DNA of 46,790 bases from Myxococcales bacterium (GCA_003157775.1 PMKP01000130.1:1767-48556); one strand, 5' to 3'; positions 26,537-36,206 are shown, numbered from the stretch's first letter. Numbers and translations: made by a program. Notes: generated from the letters alone by a model not told the origin.

Positions 26537-27853
26537 CTACGCGACTGTTCGTCGGCGGAGTTTTTCCACCAAAGTCGTGCGATTCATTCCCAGCAACTCG
26601 GCTGCACGATTCTTGTTGCCGCCGGTCCTTTGCAGCGCCTGCTCGATCAGACGATCCTCGAGTTGGGCAAGCAGCAGGCGCAGGTCAACCCCGTTCGGGG
26701 GCAAGTCGACCAAGGAGGGCGAAAGGTCGCTCACGTCCGTACGTAGGCTGGCGGGCAAATCATTGACGGTAACCGGTCGGTCCTTGGCCGCCGATACCAG
26801 ACGGTCCACCGTGAGGCCGAGCTGGCGCACGTTTCCCGGCCAAGAGCAAGCTCCCATCCGGACCAAGACCTCGGGCGAGAACGGGGGCACGGTGCGGCCT
26901 CGGCGCGCGTTGGCGGCGCGGCGGAAATGCTCGACCAGGATGGGGATGTCCTCGGGCCGTTCACGTAGCGGAGGGATCTCCATCGGGATGACGTTGAGCC
27001 GGTAGTAGAGCTCTTCTAGGAATTGGCCATCGCGCGCCACCCGCTCCATGTTCTGGGTGGTGGCGGCCACGATTCGCAGACTCCGTCCCGAGGACTGCGA
27101 CAGGCTTCCCCATTCCTTCATCACCCGCAGCAGGCTCATCTGTGCCTCGCGGGAGAGCCGGGCGATGTCGTCGATGAAGAGCGTGCCGCCGAGTGATGCC
27201 AGGACATTGCCCGCAGGTTGCGCCGCGCTGTCCTCGGATCCGGCCGACGCCGGCTCTGCCGCCGTGTCCGGGCTGGTTCCGGGCTGGACCGTGACAAAGG
27301 GGCCCGCCCGGCGCGCGCTGCAGGCGTGGATGAGACGGGCGACGACTTCCTTGCCCGTGCCGTCATCGCCACGGACCAGAACGCTGGCGCCGGAGTCGGC
27401 AGCCTGAGTGATGCGCTCGAGGACCACACGCATGGCGGGGTGGTCGCCGATGAGACACGCCCCGCTGGTTCGTTCGCCCAGGGTGTCGCTGGCTTGGTCC
27501 TGCAGGACGCGCGCGACGATCCCAACCGCTAGGTCATGGTGGAACGGCCGGGGCAGAAACTCGTTCGCGCCTGCGCGAAAGGCCGTGACCACTTCAGCGG
27601 CCGTTCCCTGGCCAGCCAGAGCCACCACCGGTATCCAGGGTTGACATGCCTGCGCGGTGCCTATCACCTGCGCTCCACCGTCGGGGAGGTTCATGTCGAT
27701 GATGCAAAGATCGAAAGGCTCTGCGCGCAGCCTAGCGCGCGCTGCCTCGACGGTGGCAGCCACGACGCCTTCGCCCTCCAGCGACGTTGCGACGTGCTGG
27801 AGGGCTGCTTGTCCGACAGGATCGGCGTCAACCAGAAGGAACCGCTTTGGCAT
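26537..27853 (-). CDS. NtrC-family response regulator (receiver-AAA+-Fis HTH) lacking a recognisable GAFTGA loop
   Basis: Receiver-like N-terminus (LLVDADPVG, IIDMNLPDG, FLPRPF); Walker A GDDGTGKE; GGTLFIDDIARLS; EELYYRLNVIPMEIPPLRER; SWPGNVRQL; Fis-type HTH GGNKNRAAELLGMNRTTLVEKLRR. Confidence 0.85.
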   Translation of the reverse strand: MPKRFLLVDADPVGQAALQHVATSLEGEGVVAATVEAARARLRAEPFDLCIIDMNLPDGGAQVIGTAQACQPWIPVVALAGQGTAAEVVTAFRAGANEFLPRPFHHDLAVGIVARVLQDQASDTLGERTSGACLIGDHPAMRVVLERITQAADSGASVLVRGDDGTGKEVVARLIHACSARRAGPFVTVQPGTSPDTAAEPASAGSEDSAAQPAGNVLASLGGTLFIDDIARLSREAQMSLLRVMKEWGSLSQSSGRSLRIVAATTQNMERVARDGQFLEELYYRLNVIPMEIPPLRERPEDIPILVEHFRRAANARRGRTVPPFSPEVLVRMGACSWPGNVRQLGLTVDRLVSAAKDRPVTVNDLPASLRTDVSDLSPSLVDLPPNGVDLRLLLAQLEDRLIEQALQRTGGNKNRAAELLGMNRTTLVEKLRRRTVA

Positions 27854-28088
27854 GCCTTCTCGCAGGTATCGGCGGGAGAGATCCGGGGCTAAAGCCACGG
27901 GCTACCCACCTAGGCTTGGCGCCCAAGAGAGCACATCCATTGCTGAGAAAGCAACAGGGTTTCGCGTCTCAACCCTGCGCTGCGCAGAAGGGGCTCTATT
28001 CCGTCGCGAGACCATCATCGGCGCCTTGACGGAGAGCGTTTGACGACGGAGATTTGCGCCGAAGCAGACCTGGGAGCCAGGCGATCCG

Positions 28089-29993
28089 ATGCCACTTGAG
28101 TTTTCCGAAAAGGCGCGGCAGCAAATCGACCGCTTGCTCACGCGCTATCCCACGCGGCAAGCGACCTTGCTGGGCGTCCTGTACCTGGCACAAGACGAGT
28201 TTGGCTTCTTGTCCGACGAGGCGCTGGAACTAGTCTCACTAACCCTGGACCTCCCGCTTTCGCATGTCTTCGGCGTGGCCACTTTCTACTCCTTGTTTCT
28301 GCGCCAGCCGCCTGCCCGCTACCCACTACACGTGTGCACCAATCTGGGCTGTACCCTGCGCGGTGGTCATGATGTATTGCGCTATCTGGAAAAGCGTCTG
28401 GGCATCACATCCGGCCAGGCCACGCCTGACGGTCTGTTCAGCCTGAGCGAAGAGGACGGGCTCGGCGGTTGCGCGCATGCGCCCACCATGACTTGCGGGC
28501 TGCACCACTACGTCAGCCTCACGCCAGGGAAAGTGGACCGCATCGTGGATGAGTTGCTCCGGCAAGCGAGCGAAGCCAGCTCTTCCCCTTTGTCGTCGCC
28601 GCCTGTGCCAGCGCAAGGCGTGCCCACCCTGCCGGACTGCGGATCGGCGGGTAGCGGGTACCGCGAGACTCCAGGGCTCAAGATTGTGACCAAGAATTTC
28701 GGCGTTCCCGATATTCAGAAGCTCGACGTGTACGTGGCGCAAGGCGGGTGGCAGGCGTTTGGCAAGGCACTCGACATGGGGAGGGAAAAGGTGGTGGAGG
28801 AAGTCAAGAGGTCAAATCTGCGAGGCCGCGGCGGCGCGGGATTTCCCGCCGGAGTCAAGTGGGGTTTTCTGCCCAAAGATGTAGAGCGCGTGTATCTGGT
28901 GTGCAACGGTGACGAGTCCGAACCGGGTACTTTCAAGGACCGGGTGTTGCTGGGGAGCGACCCTCACCTGTTGATCGAGGGGGTAAGCATCTCGGCTTTC
29001 GCCCTCGGCTGCACCCACGCTTTCATCTACATCCGGGGCGAACTCCGGCGCGAGGCGGCCATCGTGCAGGCGGCGGTTGACGAAGCCTACGCGGCAGGGC
29101 GGCTGGGACAGCTGAGGCAAAGCGCGAGCGGTTCCTTCAAGCTAGACATCACCGTGCACCTGGGCGCGGGCGCTTACATTTGTGGCGAAGAAACCGCCAT
29201 GCTGGAGTCGATCGAGGGCAAGCGAGGGTGGCCGCGCAACAAGCCTCCCTTCCCTGCCATCAAAGGTCTTTTCGGCCAGCCCACCGTGGTCAACAACGTG
29301 GAGACCTTGATGAATGTTCCCGACATCGTCACCCACGGTGGGGACTGGTTCGCCAAGGCGGGCATGGGAAAGTCCGGAGGCACCCGCCTGCTGTGCGTGT
29401 CCGGGCATGTGAAGCGGTCCGGCGTGTATGAGTTGCCCATGGGCATCTCGTTTCGCGAGTTGATCTACGACCTGTGCGGCGGGATTCCTCGGGGCCGTGC
29501 CCTGCGCGGGGTGATCCCTGGCGGCAGCTCGATGCCACCGCTCGATGCTACTGAGATCGACGTGCCCATCGAGTTCGACGCGCTGACCACCGATCCGCGC
29601 ATCAAAGACGTGGAGGTGAGACCAGGCGTGCCCTTTGAGATGGGAAGTGGTCGCCGGCTGAAAACCATGGCTGGCTCGGGCGGCGTGGTGGTGTTCGACG
29701 AGAGCACCGACGTAGTGGGACTATGTGCCCGCATCATGCGCTTCTATGCCAACGAGTCCTGCGGGCAGTGCACGCCCTGTCGCGAAGGCACGGGTTGGCT
29801 GGCGCGGGTTTGCACCCGCCTGGCCGAAGGCGAGGGTCGGCCTGGCGACATCGATCTTCTGGCCGATGTGGCCAACGGGATCGCCGGCAATTCCATCTGT
29901 GCCCTGGGCGAAGCGGCTGCCTGGCCCATGCTGGGGTTCCTCACCAAGTTCCGCGCCGACTTCGAAGCCCGGCTGCCCAAGGCGGCCTCATGA
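28089..29993 (+). CDS. nuoEF: Fused NADH-quinone oxidoreductase subunits E and F
   Basis: NuoE-like N-terminus (FGVATFYSLF, HVCTNLGCTLRGG, TPDGLFSLSEEDGLGGCAHAP), then NuoF (LRGRGGAGFPAGVKWGF, CNGDESEPGTFKDR, GAYICGEETAMLESIEGKRG, SCGQCTPCREGTGW) in one frame. Confidence 0.92.
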   Translation: MPLEFSEKARQQIDRLLTRYPTRQATLLGVLYLAQDEFGFLSDEALELVSLTLDLPLSHVFGVATFYSLFLRQPPARYPLHVCTNLGCTLRGGHDVLRYLEKRLGITSGQATPDGLFSLSEEDGLGGCAHAPTMTCGLHHYVSLTPGKVDRIVDELLRQASEASSSPLSSPPVPAQGVPTLPDCGSAGSGYRETPGLKIVTKNFGVPDIQKLDVYVAQGGWQAFGKALDMGREKVVEEVKRSNLRGRGGAGFPAGVKWGFLPKDVERVYLVCNGDESEPGTFKDRVLLGSDPHLLIEGVSISAFALGCTHAFIYIRGELRREAAIVQAAVDEAYAAGRLGQLRQSASGSFKLDITVHLGAGAYICGEETAMLESIEGKRGWPRNKPPFPAIKGLFGQPTVVNNVETLMNVPDIVTHGGDWFAKAGMGKSGGTRLLCVSGHVKRSGVYELPMGISFRELIYDLCGGIPRGRALRGVIPGGSSMPPLDATEIDVPIEFDALTTDPRIKDVEVRPGVPFEMGSGRRLKTMAGSGGVVVFDESTDVVGLCARIMRFYANESCGQCTPCREGTGWLARVCTRLAEGEGRPGDIDLLADVANGIAGNSICALGEAAAWPMLGFLTKFRADFEARLPKAAS

Positions 29994-30553
29994 ACCTGAC
30001 TGCCCATAGCGCGAGCATGGCGGAGACCATCGCGTTCGCCATCCTGAGCGCCGGTGTTCTCGCAGGCGGCCTGCTGACCATCACCCGGCGCAATCCGGTC
30101 AGCGCCGTGATGTCCTTGGTGCTCACCTTCGCGGCTCTGGCCGGCCTTTTCGCCACCCTGTCGGCGCACTTTCTCGCGGTGTTGCAGATCCTGGTCTACG
30201 CCGGCGCCATCATGGTGCTGTTCGTGTTCGTCGTCATGATGGTGAACCGCGAGGAAAGCACGCCCATCGCCCGGCAGGGGCTCTGCACCCGCGCCGTCGG
30301 CGTGCTGGCGGCCGGCTACGTCTTCTACCGGGTAGCCTGGCTGGTGGGCCACGAGCGCGGCATGCCCTTGCTCGCCGCTTCGGCCACCCCGCCGGTAAAG
30401 GATTTCGGGACCGTCTCGTCGGTAGGGGCCCTGCTCTTCTCGGATTTTCTCTTTCCCTTCGAGGCGATTTCTCTGCTGCTCCTGGTGGCGGTCATAGGCG
30501 GGGTGATGCTCACCCGTCATGTTCGCGAGGACCGCCCGTCCCGGGTTTCCTGA
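29990..30553 (+). CDS. nuoJ: NADH-quinone oxidoreductase subunit J
   Basis: RRNPVSAVMSLVLTF...HFLAVLQILVYAGAIMVLFVFVVMMVN; ATGA overlap with nuoEF. Confidence 0.9.
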   Translation: MNLTAHSASMAETIAFAILSAGVLAGGLLTITRRNPVSAVMSLVLTFAALAGLFATLSAHFLAVLQILVYAGAIMVLFVFVVMMVNREESTPIARQGLCTRAVGVLAAGYVFYRVAWLVGHERGMPLLAASATPPVKDFGTVSSVGALLFSDFLFPFEAISLLLLVAVIGGVMLTRHVREDRPSRVS

Positions 30554-30852
30554 TGCCGACCTACGCGTACATTCTGGTCTCGCTGGCCCTGTTCTTCGTG
30601 GGAGCGGCGGGTGTGCTTTTGCGTCGCAACGTCCTCATCGTGCTGATGAGCGTGGAACTGCAGTTGGCGGCCGGCACGCTGGCGCTGCTCAGCTTTTCCC
30701 GGGCGCTCGGCGATCAGAAGGGACATGTGTTCGCCTTTTTCGTGATGGCGTTGGCTGCGGCGGAGGCCGCGGTGGGCTTGGCCATTGTGGTCAGCGTGTT
30801 CCGCACGCGCCGAACCGCGAGCCTGGACGAAGTGAATGGCTTGAAGGGGTAG
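30553..30852 (+). CDS. nuoK: NADH-quinone oxidoreductase subunit K
   Basis: LFFVGAAGVLLRRNVLIVLMSVELQL...AAAEAAVGLAIVVSVFR. Confidence 0.92.
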   Translation: MPTYAYILVSLALFFVGAAGVLLRRNVLIVLMSVELQLAAGTLALLSFSRALGDQKGHVFAFFVMALAAAEAAVGLAIVVSVFRTRRTASLDEVNGLKG

Positions 30853-30859
30853 GACGGCG

Positions 30860-33064
30860 ATGCCTTCCGAACTACGCATCATTCCGCTCTTGCCCTTGCT
30901 CGGCGCCGCCTACCTGATCCTGTTTGGCAGGCGCCACAGCCGCAAGGCGGTTCACCGCATCGCTTGCCTGGCGGTGGGTGCTGCCTTCTTGGTTTCGGTC
31001 GATGTGTTCTTCTTCTGGTTTCCCATGCTCGTCCAATCGGATGGGCTGACGGATTTGGTGGGGACATGGTTTGCCAGCGGCGATCTGCAGGTGGACCTGG
31101 CCCTGCGCATGGATGGGCTGTCAGGCCTGATGTGCCTGGTGGTCAGCTTTGTGGGCACGCTGATTCACGTCTACTCGACCGGCTACATGGCCCACGACAA
31201 GGACTACGTGCGCTTCTTCGCGTACCTCAATCTCTTCTGCGGCGCCATGCTGCTCTTGGTTCTGGGTGACAGTCTGCCTGTGATGTTCATTGGCTGGGAG
31301 GGCGTGGGCCTGTGTAGCTACCTGCTCATCGGTTTCTGGTACGGCGAGGCGGCCAATGCCAGCGCGGGCAAGAAGGCATTCATCACCAACCGGGTGGGCG
31401 ACCTGGGTTTCCTCATCGGCATGTTTCTGCTCTTTCGCGCTGCCGGCACGCTCGACATTCCCGTCCTCGTGGACACGGCCCGCGCAGGTAGCCCGACCCT
31501 GACAGCCACCCTGTGGTGGGGACAGCCGGTCGCTTTTTGGGCGGCGCTGTTTCTGTTCATGGGTGCGGTGGGCAAGTCAGCCCAGATCCCGCTTTACGTC
31601 TGGCTGCCTGACGCCATGGCAGGCCCCACCCCCGTCTCCGCGCTGATTCACGCGGCCACTATGGTCACTGCCGGCGTATACATGGTGGCCCGGCTGGGCG
31701 CGCTCTATCTCCTGGCCCCGGCGGCGCTGGCCATCGTGGCGGGCGTTGGCGCACTGACCGCGGTTTTCGCAGCGGTTGTCGCTCTTGGGCAGAACGATTT
31801 CAAGAAGGTGCTGGCCTACTCCACCATCAGTCAGCTTGGTTTCATGTTCGTGGGCGTGGGCACAGGCAACTTCGCGGGCGGTGTTTTCCACCTCTTCACC
31901 CACGCCTTCTTCAAGGCCGGCCTTTTTCTCTGCGCCGGCTCGGTCATGCACGCCATGGCCGGCTCTGGTGACATCTCCCGCATGGGAGGCCTGGCTCACA
32001 AGCTGCCTTGGACGACCTGGGTATTCCGGGTTTGCGGGCTGGCCATTTGCGGGGTGCCGATTTTCTCCGGATTCTTTTCCAAAGACGCGATCGTCGCGCG
32101 CGCCTTCGCCACCGCGGTGTTTGGCCCGCGACTGCACTGGATCGGCCCCACGGTGGGCGCGGGCTTGCTGGCCGCTGCCTTGGGCACGGCATTCTACATG
32201 TCACGGCTCTATTATTTGGTCTTCACAGGTGAATGCCGGGCTGACCTCCACACGCGCGAGCACCTGCACGAATCGCCTGTCGCAATGTTGGGGCCGATGC
32301 TGGTGCTGGGCCTGGGCGCGCTGCTGGCCGGGGTTGTGGGCCTGCCGTCCGCCGTGAGCAGATCGCACGGCGACCTTGTCGGCCATTGGCTGACGGACTC
32401 GGTCGGTCCTGCTCTGGAAGTTTCGTCCGGCCTGCAGTGGCGGGTGATGGCGATTTCGACTGTGATTGCCCTTGCCGGTATCGGCTTGGCTTGGCAGTTC
32501 TTCGGCGGCGGTGTGCGCGAGCCGGCGCGCCGCTTCGTCACAGCGTGGCCGCATCTCACGGCCGCGGTGCGCGGCAAGTTCTTTGTCGACGAGATCTACA
32601 ACTGGCTGGTGGTGCGGCCCCTACGCGGACTGTCGCGGGTGTTCTTCTTGGTCGTCGATCGCATCCTCATCGACCAGCTGCTGGTGGGCGGCTGGACGGT
32701 TCTGGTCGACACGGCCGGGCGGCTCTTGCGCCTGGTGCAGGTGGGTGATGTGCAGCGCTACCTGGCCATTTTCGCCATCGGGCTGGCCGCGCTGGTCTAC
32801 GTGATGGCCCGTCCCGCCGCACCCTCCGAGGTGAAAATCCGCATCGAAGGCCACAGCGCCGTGGTCGAGCTTGGCGATGGCGCCGCGGACAAGCTCGACT
32901 ATGGCTTCGACTTCGATGGCGACGGCCTAGACGATCGTTCCGGCGCGGCTGCCAGCGCGAACTGGGTCTACCCCCAGCCCGGCCACTACCAGTTGCGAGT
33001 TCGCATCACGGATCCGCGGTGGAATACCTCTCGCACGATTGAACGGACGATCGACATCCAGTAG
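30860..33064 (+). CDS. nuoL: NADH-quinone oxidoreductase subunit L with C-terminal PKD-like extension
   Basis: NuoL core (GWEGVGLCSYLLIGFWY, KSAQIPLYVWLPDAMAGPTPVSALIHAATMVTAGVY); soluble tail with DFDGDGLDD. Confidence 0.92.
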   Translation: MPSELRIIPLLPLLGAAYLILFGRRHSRKAVHRIACLAVGAAFLVSVDVFFFWFPMLVQSDGLTDLVGTWFASGDLQVDLALRMDGLSGLMCLVVSFVGTLIHVYSTGYMAHDKDYVRFFAYLNLFCGAMLLLVLGDSLPVMFIGWEGVGLCSYLLIGFWYGEAANASAGKKAFITNRVGDLGFLIGMFLLFRAAGTLDIPVLVDTARAGSPTLTATLWWGQPVAFWAALFLFMGAVGKSAQIPLYVWLPDAMAGPTPVSALIHAATMVTAGVYMVARLGALYLLAPAALAIVAGVGALTAVFAAVVALGQNDFKKVLAYSTISQLGFMFVGVGTGNFAGGVFHLFTHAFFKAGLFLCAGSVMHAMAGSGDISRMGGLAHKLPWTTWVFRVCGLAICGVPIFSGFFSKDAIVARAFATAVFGPRLHWIGPTVGAGLLAAALGTAFYMSRLYYLVFTGECRADLHTREHLHESPVAMLGPMLVLGLGALLAGVVGLPSAVSRSHGDLVGHWLTDSVGPALEVSSGLQWRVMAISTVIALAGIGLAWQFFGGGVREPARRFVTAWPHLTAAVRGKFFVDEIYNWLVVRPLRGLSRVFFLVVDRILIDQLLVGGWTVLVDTAGRLLRLVQVGDVQRYLAIFAIGLAALVYVMARPAAPSEVKIRIEGHSAVVELGDGAADKLDYGFDFDGDGLDDRSGAAASANWVYPQPGHYQLRVRITDPRWNTSRTIERTIDIQ

Positions 33065-33067
33065 GCC

Positions 33068-34693
33068 ATGACTGATCTAACGTTGATTGTGCTTGTGCCC
33101 CTGATCGGCGCCATTTGGGTGATGGTGGCGCCGTGGGGCGAACGCACCAGCCGACCGATTGGGATTATCGCGGCGTTGGTCAGTCTTGGGCAGTCACTCT
33201 TCATCCTGCACGATTTTGACAAGTCAATCGGCGCTTTTCAGATGGAGGTCGATCGGCCCTGGGTTCCCTCCTTGGGGATCCACTTCCACCTCGGCGTGGA
33301 CGGCATCTCACTGTGGCTGGTGTTGCTCACCACCCTGATGGTGTTCTTGACCCTGCTTTCGCCCCAAGCCATGGGCTTGCACAAGACGCGCAGCCGGGGA
33401 TTCACCGCGGCCATGCTGGTGCTGGAGGCCGGCATGTTGGGCACCTTCCTGGCCATCGACCTGTTCGCCTTCTACGTGTTCTGGGAGCTGATGCTGATCC
33501 CGATGTACTTCATCATCGGCATCTGGGGCGGCGAGCGGCGCCTCTACGCGGCCATCAAGTTCGTCATCTTTACCCTGGTGGGATCGCTGCTCATGCTGGC
33601 AGCCATCCTGTACCTGTACGCGCAAGTGCACGCGGTCACTGGTCAGTGGACCTTCGACTATGCGACTTGGGCAACCATCACCCTGCCGCGCGGGCCAGAA
33701 CTGCTGTGTTTCCTGGCCTTCACCCTGGCCTTCATGATCAAGGTGCCGCTCGTGCCGCTCCATACCTGGCTGCCTGATGCTCACGTTGAGGCGCCCACTG
33801 GCGGGTCGGTGATCCTGGCCTCGGTTCTGCTCAAGTTCGGCGCGTACGGCTTTCTGCGTTTTGCCCTGCCATTTTTCCCGCTGGCTGCTCAGCAGACAGC
33901 GCCGATCATCGCCTGGCTGGCAGTGGCCGGCATCATTTTTGGTGCGCTCATGGCCTGGGTGCAGGACGACGTGAAGAAGCTGGTCGCCTATTCTTCAATC
34001 TCGCACCTCGGCTTCGTGGTGCTGGGGATTTTGGTGCTTTCGCAAAAGGGAATCCAAGGCGGCATCTTCCAGATGCTGGCCCACGGAATTTCAACCGGTG
34101 GCTTGTTCTTGGCGGTGGGGATTCTCTACGACCGCCGCCACACCCGCCGACTGAGTGACTTCGGCGGGTTGTGGAAACAGATGCCGGTGTTTGGCGGCTG
34201 CTTCCTGGTCTTGGTATTGGCCTCGGCTGGGCTGCCGGGCCTGTGCGGGTTCATAGGCGAGTTCTTGGTGCTTTCGGGCACCTTCACCGCGGGCAAGGAC
34301 TGGCAGGCGTCGGGCCTGGCGGCTCCCATGTTCGGTCATCCGGCGCTGCTGGCTGGCCTGGCCGCCCTCGCGGTCATCCTGGCCGCTGTCTATCTTCTGA
34401 CCATGTACCAGCGGGTGATGTTTGGGCCGCTCGACAAGCCCGAGAACCGCGACCCGCAGGTGCGCGATCTGGGCCTGCGCGAGCGCCTGGTATTCGGCGT
34501 CCTGGTGCTGGCGGCGCTGGTCATGGGCATGGCACCCCAGCCCATTCTCGAACGCACCGCTGCCTCGGTGCAGGAGCTGACGGCAAACTATCGCGACCGT
34601 CTGGCCGAAGCGCGCGCTAATCCCATTGGGCCGGCCCGGCGTGTGATTCCGGGGCAGCGGCCGGCGCAGGCGCAGGCCGGGAGGCGCTTCTGA
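33068..34693 (+). CDS. nuoM: NADH-quinone oxidoreductase subunit M
   Basis: HLGVDGISLWLVLLTT, FYVFWELMLIPMYFIIGIWGG, KVPLVPLHTWLPDAHVEAPTGGSVILA. Confidence 0.92.
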   Translation: MTDLTLIVLVPLIGAIWVMVAPWGERTSRPIGIIAALVSLGQSLFILHDFDKSIGAFQMEVDRPWVPSLGIHFHLGVDGISLWLVLLTTLMVFLTLLSPQAMGLHKTRSRGFTAAMLVLEAGMLGTFLAIDLFAFYVFWELMLIPMYFIIGIWGGERRLYAAIKFVIFTLVGSLLMLAAILYLYAQVHAVTGQWTFDYATWATITLPRGPELLCFLAFTLAFMIKVPLVPLHTWLPDAHVEAPTGGSVILASVLLKFGAYGFLRFALPFFPLAAQQTAPIIAWLAVAGIIFGALMAWVQDDVKKLVAYSSISHLGFVVLGILVLSQKGIQGGIFQMLAHGISTGGLFLAVGILYDRRHTRRLSDFGGLWKQMPVFGGCFLVLVLASAGLPGLCGFIGEFLVLSGTFTAGKDWQASGLAAPMFGHPALLAGLAALAVILAAVYLLTMYQRVMFGPLDKPENRDPQVRDLGLRERLVFGVLVLAALVMGMAPQPILERTAASVQELTANYRDRLAEARANPIGPARRVIPGQRPAQAQAGRRF

Positions 34694-36165
34694 TGACCGT
34701 CGATCCTGCGCAGATCGCTGCCCTGATCCCGCTGTTGGTAATCGCGGGCGTGGGATGCCTGGCGCTCTTGCTGGACACGTTCAACAAGGGCCGCGCGCCC
34801 GCGCTGTGGTTGGCGCAGCTAGGCTGTCTGGCGGCCTTGGCCGCGGTCGCGAACCAATGGATGGGAGCTACCTCCAGCCAACCCATCTGGGCCGGCATGT
34901 GGGTGGTTGATCGGATGGCGCTATTTCTCGACGCCGTCCTGATCGCAACCGCTCTTCTGACCCTGCTGGTCGCGGCGCCTTTCATGCGCGAACACGACTT
35001 CGAGCACGGCGAGCACCATGCGCTGGTGCTCTTTGCCACCGCCGGCATGATGACTGTGGTCCACGCCACCCACCTTCTGTCGCTGCTCATCGGCATCGAA
35101 ACCATGTCGCTGGCTGCCTATTTGTTGGTGGCAAGCTGGCGGCGGCAGCCCGCAGGGGCCGAGGGCGCACTCAAGTACTTGTTGCTGGGCGCGTTCGCTG
35201 CTGGGTTCCTGGTCTATGGCACGGCCCTGATCTATGGCACCACCGGCGGCGAGATGTCGTACGCCGGGATTGCGGCACGCGCCGGCCGCGCCGCGGGCAA
35301 CCCACTGTTCATTGTCGGTGTGTACTTCCTGCTCACCGGCATGTTGTTCAAGATCGCAGCCGTGCCTTTTCACATGTGGGTGCCTGATGCGTATGAAGGC
35401 GCGCCCACTCCAGTGACTGGCTTTATGGCGGCGGGTATCAAGGTGGCGGCCGTGGGTGGTCTGGTGCGCCTGCTGGGCGCGGTGTTTGCCAACCCTGGAC
35501 TGGCGCTGGGCCATGCGGGCTGGGTGCGCTTGCTCGGCGGGGTAGCGTTTGTCACCATGACCTGGGGAAATCTGGCCGCGCTCCGCCAGGAGAACGTCAA
35601 GCGCATGCTGGCGTACTCGTCAATCGCCCATGCCGGCTATCTAATGATAGGTCTGGTTGCCCTGGGCCAGAAGGTGGACGGCGCGCAACCCGCGCTGTTG
35701 GTGTATCTGGCGGCCTACGCCTTTACTACTTTGGGCGTGTTCGCCGTGGTGGCTTGGGTGGGCCGGCGCGACGATGAGCGCGTGCGCGTGCGCGAGTGGG
35801 CCGGACTGGCGCGCTCGCGGCCGGCCGTGGCCCTGGCCATGACTGTGCTCTTGCTGTCGCTCGCCGGGGTGCCGCCCACCGGCGGTTTCTTCGGCAAGTT
35901 CTACGTATTTCGCGCGGCCATGCAGAGCCCGGATCTGGCCTGGCTGGTGGTGGCGGCTGTGCTCAATAGCCTGGTGAGCGTCTATTACTATCTGCGCATC
36001 GTGGTCGCGATGTACTTCAGCGATCCGGTGCGGCCGTGGCAGCCGTTTCCGTCGGTGGGCATCGCGGTTGTGCTGGTCGTGACCGTGGTGGTGGTGCTGG
36101 CACTTGGCTTGGTGCCGAGGCCGGTGGTCGAGTTGGCAGCAGGGGGCCTCATCACGCGGTGGTGA
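34693..36165 (+). CDS. nuoN: NADH-quinone oxidoreductase subunit N
   Basis: FKIAAVPFHMWVPDAYEGAPTPVTGFMA, NVKRMLAYSSIAHAGYLMIG, AGVPPTGGFFGKFYVF. Confidence 0.92.
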   Translation: MTVDPAQIAALIPLLVIAGVGCLALLLDTFNKGRAPALWLAQLGCLAALAAVANQWMGATSSQPIWAGMWVVDRMALFLDAVLIATALLTLLVAAPFMREHDFEHGEHHALVLFATAGMMTVVHATHLLSLLIGIETMSLAAYLLVASWRRQPAGAEGALKYLLLGAFAAGFLVYGTALIYGTTGGEMSYAGIAARAGRAAGNPLFIVGVYFLLTGMLFKIAAVPFHMWVPDAYEGAPTPVTGFMAAGIKVAAVGGLVRLLGAVFANPGLALGHAGWVRLLGGVAFVTMTWGNLAALRQENVKRMLAYSSIAHAGYLMIGLVALGQKVDGAQPALLVYLAAYAFTTLGVFAVVAWVGRRDDERVRVREWAGLARSRPAVALAMTVLLLSLAGVPPTGGFFGKFYVFRAAMQSPDLAWLVVAAVLNSLVSVYYYLRIVVAMYFSDPVRPWQPFPSVGIAVVLVVTVVVVLALGLVPRPVVELAAGGLITRW

Positions 36166-36206
36166 AGCCGGAAAGGAAATGTGCGGCAGGTGGTATAGTA
36201 GTAGGG

